DNA of 64,000 nt from Cyanobacteria bacterium CYA (GTDB taxonomy: Bacteria > Planctomycetota > Phycisphaerae > Phycisphaerales > UBA1924), in NCBI GenBank assembly GCA_008363215.1, contig RHKP01000018.1:1-64000 (forward strand), read 5' to 3'. Made by a program: the position numbers and the translations under genes. Shown piece after piece: positions 19,775 to 27,195 of the stretch. The stretch's first letter is position 1, and every line of letters starts with the position of its first letter. The notes under the pieces were generated by a model that made no database searches, was not told the DNA's origin, and was given only the letters and a program-made list of their open reading frames with translations.

Positions 19775-20473
19775 TCAGGGCTGCAATCGCGTGGCCTTCC
19801 ACGCGCCGGGTCGCATGCCCGGCCCCGTCGACTCCAGCGTTCGCTCCCACCGCGCCCGGTCATGCACCCGACCGGCCCCGGACACCCAGCACTCCACTGC
19901 GGTCGTCCACAGTCGGAATCCGCCCCAGTATGGCGGCCTGGGCACCTCGACCCGGTCCCCCGCCAACATCAGCGCCGGAAGTGATAAGCCAAGATCCCCG
20001 ATCTTGGTCATCACCTTCTCGAGCAACGCCGCCCGTGACGCGATCGGCCTGGACTGCTCGCTCGCCCACGCCCCAACCCGGCTCTCCCAAGGCCGCGTCG
20101 CAAAGTACGCATCGCTCTCGGCCGCAGGCGAACGCACCACCACCCCCTCCATCCGCACCTGCCGTTCCACGTGGTCCCAGTAAAAACACACCGAAGCGCG
20201 GGGGTTGGCATCCAACTCGACTCCCTTGCGGCTGCGGTAGTTGGTGTAAAACACGATGTACCCGCTTTCGGTGTCAATTTCCTTGCACAACACCATTCGC
20301 ACGCTGGGAATGCCGTCGGGTGTGCACGTGGCCAGAGCCATCGAGTGCGGATTGGGCTGCTGTTTGCGAGCCCATGCCTCGTCAAGCCATGTCTTGAAGA
20401 TGGGGAACGGATTGGCAGGAAGGGCGTCGGGAAGCGGGCTCTTGCCCTCGAAAACGTCGGCGATGCTGCGCAT
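19775..20473 (-). CDS. pdxH: Pyridoxamine 5'-phosphate oxidase
   Basis: 232 residues, normal length. The N-terminal half has the FMN-binding barrel (ALATCTPDGIPSVRMVLCK, then FYTNYRSRKG), and the C-terminal half the family signature PPYWGGFRL. It oxidises pyridoxine or pyridoxamine 5'-phosphate to PLP using FMN and oxygen. It is convergent with the ATP-grasp fusion (20 bases apart) and divergent from dnaB (84 bases between starts), so it has its own promoter there. The catalytic region looks complete. Confidence 0.93.
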   Translation of the reverse strand: MRSIADVFEGKSPLPDALPANPFPIFKTWLDEAWARKQQPNPHSMALATCTPDGIPSVRMVLCKEIDTESGYIVFYTNYRSRKGVELDANPRASVCFYWDHVERQVRMEGVVVRSPAAESDAYFATRPWESRVGAWASEQSRPIASRAALLEKVMTKIGDLGLSLPALMLAGDRVEVPRPPYWGGFRLWTTAVECWVSGAGRVHDRARWERTLESTGPGMRPGAWKATRLQP

Positions 20474-20557
20474 GGCACATGGTAGGGCGTGGGGAGTTTC
20501 TGGCGATTGCTGGCACGTGCTCCTTTCGCGTCGTCAGGCGGCAGATAATCGCTCCCT

Positions 20558-22261
20558 GTGACTGCCAACTTTGCCCGACGTCCTGAACGCACCAACACGC
20601 TTTCCGAGCAGAGTCTCGGCAAGTTGTTCGACCGCCTGCCGCCGCACTCAGTCGAGGCCGAGATGTCGCTGCTCGGCTCGATGCTGCTCGACCCGCAGGT
20701 GATCCCCGACGTGCTGCCGATCGTCAGTCGGGCCGAGCAGTTCTACAAGGAATCGCACGCGGCCATCTTCGCCGCGGTGATCGAGGTCTACGACCGCTAC
20801 CACTCGGGCGACCTGGTGCAGATCGTCGAACACTTGCGCGGGCGCGAGCAACTCGAACTGGTCGGCGGGCCTGAATATCTCGTCGATCTGGCGGAGTCGG
20901 TGCCGAGTGCGGTGAATGCTCCGCACTATGCCCGCATCGTCGCGGATCGAGCGCGATTGCGCCGGCTCATCGAGGCCGCGGGCTCGATTCTCTACGACGC
21001 CTATCACGCCGGACAGGAAGCAGAAGGCGCCAAGGAAGTGATCGATCAGGCGGAGATGGCGATTTTTGACATCGCACAGGAAGAACAGATCGGAGAGCCC
21101 GAGCGGCTCAAGGAACTGCTCCAGCAGCAGATTGAACTGATCGAGCAGGCCGAGGGCCGCGGCGTCAGCGGCGTGCCGACCGGCTTTGAAGACCTCGACA
21201 AGATCCTCAGCGGGCTGCAACCGGGCGAGATGGTCATCATCGCCGCGCGACCCTCGATGGGAAAGACCGCGCTGATGCTCAATCTGGCCGAGCAGGTCGC
21301 CTTCGGCGGGCGCACGCCGTGGTCACCCGGCAAGGGCGGCAAGCCCGCGCCGGTGGGGATCTTCAGTCTGGAAATGGCGCGCGGCTCGCTGGCCCAGCGC
21401 CTGCTCAGCGCGCGATCCGGCATCGACACACACAAACTCCGCACCGGCAACCTGTCGATGGACGAGTGGCAGAAACTCAGCGACGGGGCGGCCGAACTCT
21501 ACGAAGCGCCGATCTACATCGACGACACGCCGGGCATGACGGTGCTCAATCTGCGCGCCCGCGCGCGGCGCATGGTCGCCAAGCACGGCGTGCGCTGCAT
21601 CTTCGTCGACTACCTCCAGTTGCTCACCGCCCCGGGGGCCGCCCGCGAGAGCCGTCAGATCGAAGTCTCGACCATCAGCCGTCAGATCAAGGCGCTGGCG
21701 CGCGAACTGTCGATCCCCGTGGTCACGCTGGCACAGTTGAACCGCGGCGCCGAACAGCGCGAGCGCAATCGCCCGCGCATGAGCGACCTGCGCGAATCGG
21801 GATCGATCGAGCAGGACGCCGACGTGGTCATGCTCGTCCACCGCGAGGCCTACTACCACAAAGACGACGAAGAGTGGATGAACGACCCGGACAATGAGGA
21901 CAAGATCAACCTCACCGAACTCATCATCGCCAAGCAGCGCAACGGGCCGACCGGCGTGGTCAAACTCACCTGGGACGAGGCCACCACGCGCTTCAAGAGT
22001 TACGACTGGCGCCACTCCAGCGCCTATGACGGCGGCTACTCCGGGGGCGGGGGCAGATCCGGGGGCGGGGGCGGGTACGCCGGCGGCTCCGGCGACGCGG
22101 GCAACGCCTACGGGCACACGACCTACGCCTTCCCAAGCCAGGCCGCCGAACCCAAGCCCACACGCCAGGGCTTTGCGCCCGGACAACATTCCGGCCCGGT
22201 CTCCGACTTCCGCGACGGCGGCGGGCCAGACGAAGCCTATGACGACGAGCCGCCGTTCTAA
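20558..22261 (+). CDS. dnaB: Replicative DNA helicase DnaB with an SSB-like C-terminal tail
   Basis: 567 residues from the GTG at 20558. The N-terminal helical domain (PPHSVEAEMSLLGSMLLD) is followed by the RecA-like motor with Walker A ARPSMGKTAL near residue 232, Walker B FVDYLQLL and the DLRESGSIEQDADVV segment, all typical of DnaB. It unwinds DNA ahead of the replisome as a hexamer. It is longer than E. coli DnaB (471) because of a Gly-rich linker from about residue 488 and an acidic end, EAYDDEPPF. This layout, Gly-rich linker plus DD-x-PPF/IPF tip, is the known C-terminal tail of single-stranded DNA-binding protein. Cassette copy 2 begins 102 bases after the stop. Confidence 0.95.
   Translation: MTANFARRPERTNTLSEQSLGKLFDRLPPHSVEAEMSLLGSMLLDPQVIPDVLPIVSRAEQFYKESHAAIFAAVIEVYDRYHSGDLVQIVEHLRGREQLELVGGPEYLVDLAESVPSAVNAPHYARIVADRARLRRLIEAAGSILYDAYHAGQEAEGAKEVIDQAEMAIFDIAQEEQIGEPERLKELLQQQIELIEQAEGRGVSGVPTGFEDLDKILSGLQPGEMVIIAARPSMGKTALMLNLAEQVAFGGRTPWSPGKGGKPAPVGIFSLEMARGSLAQRLLSARSGIDTHKLRTGNLSMDEWQKLSDGAAELYEAPIYIDDTPGMTVLNLRARARRMVAKHGVRCIFVDYLQLLTAPGAARESRQIEVSTISRQIKALARELSIPVVTLAQLNRGAEQRERNRPRMSDLRESGSIEQDADVVMLVHREAYYHKDDEEWMNDPDNEDKINLTELIIAKQRNGPTGVVKLTWDEATTRFKSYDWRHSSAYDGGYSGGGGRSGGGGGYAGGSGDAGNAYGHTTYAFPSQAAEPKPTRQGFAPGQHSGPVSDFRDGGGPDEAYDDEPPF
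22190..22261 (+). repeat. dnaB 3' end, left copy of a 72-base duplicated segment
   Basis: Encodes the last 23 residues of DnaB plus stop. By eye, 65 of 72 bases match the segment at 24798-24869, with no gaps and the same reading frame. The two copies flank cassette copy 2 like the ends of an insertion. Confidence 0.75.
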
Positions 22262-22301
22262 GTGTTTGTGTAACAGATTGTTGCAAAACACAAAAAAATG
22301 G

Positions 22302-22329
22302 TTGTATCCGCCGACCCAATACCGATACT
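22302..22329 (+). promoter_or_regulatory. Possible promoter of cassette copy 2
   Basis: TTGTAT (22302-22307) and GATACT (22324-22329) with a 16-base spacer, each matching four of six consensus bases. The surrounding 100 bases are unusually AT-rich for this genome. The first gene follows with an AAGGAGA ribosome-binding site at 22351-22357. Confidence 0.35.
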
Positions 22330-22363
22330 CTACGTGTATCCCTACACCACAAGGAGACTTCGG

Positions 22364-22645
22364 ATGCCACGCAATCGTCTGCTCATTGAAGCGGCAGGTG
22401 CAGTCGCCATTCTTGCGTGCGCTGCGGGTCTGGTACTCGCCCAAGGCGGAGGTCCACCGCCGGTGAACAAGTGCACCTGCGGCTTGAACACTTCCTGCAC
22501 AGTGACGACGCTGACTTCGCGTACCTGTTCCTGTTGCCTTGACGGGACAACGTCCACATGGATCTGCAAGAACTGTGACGACTCGCAGACGTTTGACTGC
22601 AACAGCCCGCCGGCCCCATTCACTCGATGCGTTTTTGACCTGTAG
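22364..22645 (+). CDS. Small exported 10-cysteine protein (cassette copy 2)
   Basis: 93 residues. A signal peptide of about 26 residues ends LVLAQ. The mature part of about 66 residues contains ten cysteines (KCTCG, SC, RTCSCC, ICKNC, DC, RC), enough for five disulfides, with Thr/Ser between them. The start ATG has a GGAG ribosome-binding site at good spacing. I recognise no family; the layout recalls small disulfide-rich secreted peptides. Eight bases separate it from the next gene, so it belongs to the cassette operon. The MauE-like domain encoded downstream could supply its disulfides (inference). Confidence 0.75.
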   Translation: MPRNRLLIEAAGAVAILACAAGLVLAQGGGPPPVNKCTCGLNTSCTVTTLTSRTCSCCLDGTTSTWICKNCDDSQTFDCNSPPAPFTRCVFDL

Positions 22646-22653
22646 GGTTTCAC

Positions 22654-23562
22654 ATGCGCCGATCGGTCGTGATTGCGGCACTCATGCTCGTTGTAGCCAC
22701 GCTCGCCCTCATGACGGGTTTGGCGCGGAGCCGGGTGATCCGAGCGCCGTGGCACAGAGATCCGGAATCGAAGGCTCAGCGCATCAAGGCATCGGTGGAC
22801 CGATTCCAAGAAGCGTGCGCAGGGATGGAAGTTATTCCGGCAAGCGCCGTCTCAAGCGAACAACAGATTGATCAGATTCTCGCCCGGGCGTTTGCATCGA
22901 CAGGAACTGATGTCGCGCAGAACCAGTCGACGGCGCTCTCGCCGCTCGCGCTCAATCAACTGCGGAGCGACCTGGCAGGGATTTTGTACAGACGCTGGTG
23001 GGACAGTTCATTCGAATCGTACAGCACATTCATGGAGTCGCGCGGATACGAGATTCGCTCCGGCGACGATCTGGTCAGTCACTGCGGCATAGACCTGATC
23101 TACTCGGCGTCCACAGGAAAGCCATGGGACCCGTCGTTGCCGCCCAAACAGGCCGTAGAAGAAGTCTGGAATGCCAAGCCGCCATGCCCCGTACCACTCA
23201 CTGAACTGAAGGCCTTGGTGACTGATTCGACGGGCCTCGGCATTGCGTTTGGTCAAATCTGCCCCGGTGATCTTGAGTACTACCCGACTCCTCCAGGACC
23301 GCTGGGAGAGAGTGGTTGGCTCGGTGAGCGTCAAGTCGGGTTCAATGTGTACTTCCAGGCTGGTGGTGCGCGACGATCTGAGCAACTCGCGAGTCGACGC
23401 TGTGTCATGCTCGCAACGGTCGGCTGCGTCATGCAATTGAAGGATGGGCGTTTTATACCCATGCTGTTCTTTCTGTGGTTCGATCAGGATGCGGGCCGGT
23501 GGATTCTGGAAAAGGCCGGCGCCGGGAACATCCCGGAGGGAGTTGGTGGAATCGGCTTCTGA
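22654..23562 (+). CDS. Exported or membrane-anchored protein of unknown function (cassette copy 2)
   Basis: 302 residues. An N-terminal membrane helix (VVIAALMLVVATLALMTGLA) follows MRRS; there is no clear signal peptidase site, so it may stay anchored. The extracytoplasmic part of about 275 residues has six cysteines and ends in a mixed beta segment (RFIPMLFFLWFDQDAGRW). No known family is recognised. It occupies the place of the 389-residue exported protein in cassette copy 1, but I see no clear similarity. Its end overlaps the start of the fusion gene by 17 bases. Confidence 0.65.
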   Translation: MRRSVVIAALMLVVATLALMTGLARSRVIRAPWHRDPESKAQRIKASVDRFQEACAGMEVIPASAVSSEQQIDQILARAFASTGTDVAQNQSTALSPLALNQLRSDLAGILYRRWWDSSFESYSTFMESRGYEIRSGDDLVSHCGIDLIYSASTGKPWDPSLPPKQAVEEVWNAKPPCPVPLTELKALVTDSTGLGIAFGQICPGDLEYYPTPPGPLGESGWLGERQVGFNVYFQAGGARRSEQLASRRCVMLATVGCVMQLKDGRFIPMLFFLWFDQDAGRWILEKAGAGNIPEGVGGIGF

Positions 23563-24769
23563 ACAGTTTGTGCATCGTCCGCGCTTGCAGTTCTTGCCGA
23601 TCGGTATCGCTTCGCTTCTGGCGCTTGCATTTTTCTGGGGCGGGTCGATCAAGGTGCTTTACCCAGACGATTTCGGGCGTGTTGTGTACCGAATATTGGC
23701 GCGATCATCAGACTCAGCGAGCGCTGTATGGATGGGCCTGCTGGTCGCGGCTTCCGAAATCGCTCTGGCTGCGGCGCTCCTTGCCGATCCACGCAGCCGA
23801 CGGTGGGTTCAAGTCTCGGTCGGCCTGCTCGTGCTGTATTCGCTCGTCCTCGTGCGTTTGCTTTTCATGGATGACCCGCCAAGTTGCGGATGTCTCTCGG
23901 TGCCGGGACTGCGTGGGACGACGGAAGAGGCCGCGGCCGGACTGCTGCGGAATGCCGCGCTGATCTGGCTTGGCTCGGTCGCTCTTCGCACTCCAATCGA
24001 CCGGGCTCGCCGCACCGGACGGCAGACGTCACCGGCATCTCGGCGCGCAGCGGGCTTCACGCTGATTGAAGTGCTCGTGACAATCTCCATCATTGCCATA
24101 CTGACGGGGATACTGCTTCCGGCACTCGCCGGCGCGCGACGTCAGGCGCAACTGACACGCTTCTCGGTGATGCAACGACAACTCAATCTGGCTCTCACGC
24201 AGTATGCGCATGATCACGACGCATCAATGCCCTATTTCGCGAGCCGGAACGATCCATATTCGGCGGTCCGCATCGGCACAGAGACATTCGAAGGCTTCAG
24301 TTATTTCTCGGCCCAGGTCAACTTGTGGGCCACGCCCCTGGTCCCGGTCTATATTCCCGACCGGTCGATGATCGAGGACGAGGAACTTCGCCAATGGATG
24401 TCCGAACAGGGCCGCCCCGGAGTCGTCCTGGCACGTTCGGCGCTCACGGCGACGGCGTTTGCAGCCCCCGAGTACTTCACTTTGGCGGCACGCCATTTAC
24501 CTGTGAACTACGGGCACTTTCGACCGACCCGCCTGTGGGAAGTCCGCTTCCCATCGGACAAGGCCCTGCTCAGTTCCTATGGCGCGATCGGGTCGATCAA
24601 TGACCTCGATGCCATTCAGGTTCACGGACACCCATGCTCTTTCGCCGATGGCTCAGCAGCCACGTATCCGACGCGCGTAATTGACGACTGGCCCGCCGTC
24701 GCCGTCCCCTGGCTGGGCACCATTCCGATTCTGACGACCGAGGACGGGTTGGCCGGGCGTGACCGCTGA
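23546..24769 (+). CDS. MauE-like membrane protein fused to a pseudopilin (cassette copy 2)
   Basis: 407 residues from the GTG at 23546, chosen because GGAGGG lies five bases upstream. Residues about 15-145 form four membrane helices with PPSCGCLS (Cys114, Cys116), the MauE/DoxX thiol motif. A basic linker (about 146-169) leads to G170/FTLIEVLVTISIIAIL, a complete prepilin-peptidase site and pilin helix, and a pilin head domain to the end. In cassette copy 1 the same two proteins are separate genes overlapping by 26 bases. Cleavage at Gly170 by prepilin peptidase would release a normal pseudopilin from the redox protein. Head-domain pieces PEYFTL and EVRFPS match the copy 1 pilin. Fusion by a small indel or an assembly error is possible. 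Confidence 0.82.
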   Translation: MESASEQFVHRPRLQFLPIGIASLLALAFFWGGSIKVLYPDDFGRVVYRILARSSDSASAVWMGLLVAASEIALAAALLADPRSRRWVQVSVGLLVLYSLVLVRLLFMDDPPSCGCLSVPGLRGTTEEAAAGLLRNAALIWLGSVALRTPIDRARRTGRQTSPASRRAAGFTLIEVLVTISIIAILTGILLPALAGARRQAQLTRFSVMQRQLNLALTQYAHDHDASMPYFASRNDPYSAVRIGTETFEGFSYFSAQVNLWATPLVPVYIPDRSMIEDEELRQWMSEQGRPGVVLARSALTATAFAAPEYFTLAARHLPVNYGHFRPTRLWEVRFPSDKALLSSYGAIGSINDLDAIQVHGHPCSFADGSAATYPTRVIDDWPAVAVPWLGTIPILTTEDGLAGRDR

Positions 24770-24869
24770 TGCACACACCTTCAGCCCGGGGCAGCGGTCC
24801 GGCCCGGTCTGCGACTTCCGCGATGGCGGCGGGCCCGACGAAGCCTGCGACGACGAGCCGACGTTCTGA
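24759..24869 (+). pseudogene. Diverged duplicate of the DnaB C-terminal tail, possibly a 36-residue peptide gene
   Basis: From the GTG at 24759 the frame encodes 36 residues, of which the last 29 align with the end of DnaB (SPGQRSGPVCDFRDGGG, then ACDDEPTF). Differences include silent changes, so it is an old or foreign copy, not a recent duplication. It starts inside the end of the fusion gene. No good ribosome-binding site is seen, so expression is uncertain. It may be the right-hand end of an insertion at dnaB. Confidence 0.6.
24798..24869 (+). repeat. Right copy of the 72-base dnaB tail duplication
   Basis: Matches 22190-22261 at about 65 of 72 positions and keeps the frame and a stop codon (TGA instead of TAA). 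Cassette copy 2 lies exactly between the two copies. Confidence 0.75.
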
Positions 24870-25074
24870 CCTGAGAGCGCTTCCCGCATCCATCATCACG
24901 CGTCAACGGGCCCCGACCGCGGGGGTGGGGATTCGGATTCCGCGATGGTGCGGACCTTTTCCCTGACGGTCGGGGCTTGTGGCGCCGGATGAAATCGGGG
25001 CTCGCCCGTGCCGGGGCGGAGTGCAACTTGTCGCCGCGCACTTCCCCGGATAGTTTGCTCTTCGAGGAAGGCGC

Positions 25075-26187
25075 GTGCGCGACACACTGCGGATCGAACT
25101 GCTGGAGACCACCTACGACCGCCGCTCGGCCTGGCGCTGGCGGCTGTGGCGCGAGTGGTGCTTTGTCCGCACCGTCTTTCACGCCCTGCGTTATCGCCTG
25201 CTGGTGCTGTTCACGCTGCTCATCGGCGGCGGGCTGCTGTTTCAGCATCTGGGCGAGGATCGCTCGCTCAGCCTGGTCGAGGCCTCGTACTACACCTGGG
25301 CCCTGGTCTTCGGCGAGGCGCCGCAGGCATTTCCCGATCACCCGCTTCTCGAACTGATGTTCTTCATCGTCCCGGTCATCGGGCTGACCATTGTGCTCGA
25401 GGGGCTCATCGAACTGGCGCTGCTCGTGCGCGATCGTCGCCGAAGCGAGCGCGAATGGTGCAAAGCCATGTGCAAGGCCATGAAAGACCACGTCATCCTC
25501 GTCGGGCTCGGACGCCTGGGCTACCGCACCTACACGCTGCTGCGCAAACTCGGCGTGCCGGTGGTGGTCATCGAGAACAGCCCGACCAACCAGTTTCTCG
25601 AAGACGTCCGCAGCGACGGCTCGCCGCTGTTCATCGGCGACGGGCGCCGCGAAACCCTGCTGCTCGACGCCAACGTGGCGCAGGCGCGCAGCATCGTGCT
25701 GGCCACCACCAACGATCTGGCCAATCTCGAGATCGCGCTGGACGCCCGCAAACTCTCGCCCCACATCCGCGTGGTGCTGCGCATGTTCGACCAGAACATG
25801 GCCGACAAGATCGCCGGAGGCTTCAACATCCACCTGGCGATCAGCCAGTCAGCGATCAGCGCGCCGGCCTTTGCCATCGCGGCCCTGGAGCCCGAACTGA
25901 TCAACTCCGTCGTCGTCGAGAACAAGTTGATCGTGATGAAGCGCTGGACCGTGCAGCAGGACGGCCCGCTTGCAGGGCTCACGGTGTGCGAACTGATGGA
26001 CCGCTACGAACTGAGCGTCATCGAGCTCCATCCGCACCAAAGCGCCAAGCGCCTGTTTCCCCCCACGTCGACGCGCCTGGCGCCGGGCGACCAGATCATC
26101 GTGCAGGGGACCTTCGAGGATCTGGCCAAACTGCGCGTGGCTTCAACCGCTGCTGCGCCCGATGCGCCTGCCCCCGGGCGATCCTGA
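25075..26187 (+). CDS. Ion channel-like protein with TrkA/RCK NAD-binding domains
   Basis: 370 residues from the GTG at 25075. Two membrane helices (about 40-60 and 95-120) surround a short loop; a Rossmann domain follows with GLGRLGYRTYTLL and acidic strand end VVVIEN (TrkA-N, about 140-260), then a TrkA-C domain (about 280-355). This is the plan of a prokaryotic potassium channel with an RCK gate. The loop that should carry TVGYG reads WALVFGEAPQAFPDH, so the potassium filter is missing or replaced. It may transport another ion or only sense nucleotides. No operon partner; a 205-base gap with no gene precedes it. Confidence 0.75.
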   Translation: MRDTLRIELLETTYDRRSAWRWRLWREWCFVRTVFHALRYRLLVLFTLLIGGGLLFQHLGEDRSLSLVEASYYTWALVFGEAPQAFPDHPLLELMFFIVPVIGLTIVLEGLIELALLVRDRRRSEREWCKAMCKAMKDHVILVGLGRLGYRTYTLLRKLGVPVVVIENSPTNQFLEDVRSDGSPLFIGDGRRETLLLDANVAQARSIVLATTNDLANLEIALDARKLSPHIRVVLRMFDQNMADKIAGGFNIHLAISQSAISAPAFAIAALEPELINSVVVENKLIVMKRWTVQQDGPLAGLTVCELMDRYELSVIELHPHQSAKRLFPPTSTRLAPGDQIIVQGTFEDLAKLRVASTAAAPDAPAPGRS

Positions 26188-26222
26188 AAAAGCAAAGCCG
26201 GGCGACCATCAGGCCGCCCGGC
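26188..26222 (-). terminator. Rho-independent terminator for the FG/NW-rich protein gene
   Basis: An 8-bp perfect stem (GCCGGGCG 26197-26204, CGCCCGGC 26215-26222) with a 10-base loop. On the minus strand it runs into TTTGCTTTTTC (complement of 26186-26196). It may also weakly end the plus-strand channel gene. Confidence 0.65.
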
Positions 26223-26250
26223 GCTTCGATCATTCACGGCATGATGAACT

Positions 26251-26925
26251 TCAGGCCGCCTGGGTCGCCGGCGTGCCGTTCACGATGCCTTGCGGGCCGA
26301 CGTAGACGAAGGGGTTGAAGCCGCCGAAGGGAAAGGGATAGACGACGCGGTTGCCCGTCGTCGTCTGCTCGCTGACGGTGGTCGGGGTGACGTTGGGAAC
26401 GCTGGTCGTGTTCGCCGGTGTGCTGACGAAAGGCACCGTCCCGTTCCAGAAGTTGGGGATGGTGTATCCGAAGGGGACGGTGAAGGGCGTGGGATACCCG
26501 TAGTAGTTGAACGGCACGCTGGAGTTGAACGGGGTGTAGAACGGGATGGTGCTGGAGGCACTCGGGAAGCCGCCGAAGGTGTGGCCGTAGTTCCAGTTCC
26601 ACGGCGTGGAGGAGTACCAGGTCCACGGCGAGGAGCCGTTGACGCCGGTGTAGGGGGTGGTGTTCCACGTGTTGAAGTTGCTGAACCAGTTGAAGGGCGG
26701 GGTGAAGGGGGTGCCGTTGAACGTGTTGATCGGGCTGTAGTTCGACCAGTTGGTGAACGGGGTGTTCCAGTTCTGGAAGCCGGTGCCGATGTGGTTTCCG
26801 TACGTGCTTCCGGTGTACCCGAAGGGAACGCTGCCGCCCCAGGGGCTCCACGAGCCGCCGAACGGAACGCTATTGAAACCAAAGCCATTGAACGTCGTGC
26901 CGAACGGGAAGTTGCTGATCGTCAT
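26251..26925 (-). CDS. Low-complexity, almost uncharged FG/NW/PF-rich protein
   Basis: 224 residues from the ATG at 26925. Composition is extreme: Phe, Asn, Thr, Pro, Gly, Ser, Tyr and Trp make up nearly everything. I find one Glu, one Arg, no Lys and no Asp. Short motifs recur, such as SVPFGG, SVPFGY, SVPFNY, TVPFGY and many FG, GF, NF and WN pairs. No signal peptide or membrane helix is visible. This recalls disordered, cohesive proteins such as FG-nucleoporins or structural surface proteins, but I cannot assign it. Its own terminator lies downstream and no partner gene is coupled, so it is expressed alone. Codon use is ordinary for the window. Confidence 0.75.
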   Translation of the reverse strand: MTISNFPFGTTFNGFGFNSVPFGGSWSPWGGSVPFGYTGSTYGNHIGTGFQNWNTPFTNWSNYSPINTFNGTPFTPPFNWFSNFNTWNTTPYTGVNGSSPWTWYSSTPWNWNYGHTFGGFPSASSTIPFYTPFNSSVPFNYYGYPTPFTVPFGYTIPNFWNGTVPFVSTPANTTSVPNVTPTTVSEQTTTGNRVVYPFPFGGFNPFVYVGPQGIVNGTPATQAA

Positions 26926-27195
26926 TCTGTGTCTCCGCTGTGTCCGATGTGGGCTCACGCCGGGCACGCGCCCGACGCATGCTCGAAGCAAGGAGATGGA
27001 TTGGACTTCCCCCTCCTCTCGAGCCGCCGGTGTCTTGGGTGCTTCACATCGACCGGATCGGCGGGCAAGATTGGAGAAACCCCCTCATCTCAAAACTCCC
27101 GTGTCTCCCCATGCCGGTGGCCCGCAGAACTTGCGCACCGGTTAGACTTCCGGCAAGGTCCCGCTGCCGGCGGGGCCCACAAACCGGAGGTCCGC

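Noticed and set aside
24759-24773. Likeness of the first residues of the small frame (MTAD) to the DnaB start (MTAN).
   Set aside because: Four residues are too few; it could be chance and does not prove an internally deleted dnaB copy.
24910-24976. A 10-bp perfect inverted repeat (GCCCCGACCG / CGGTCGGGGC) with a 47-base loop after cassette copy 2.
   Set aside because: The long loop and lack of a T-tract make a terminator unlikely, and no regulator or repeat family supports it.
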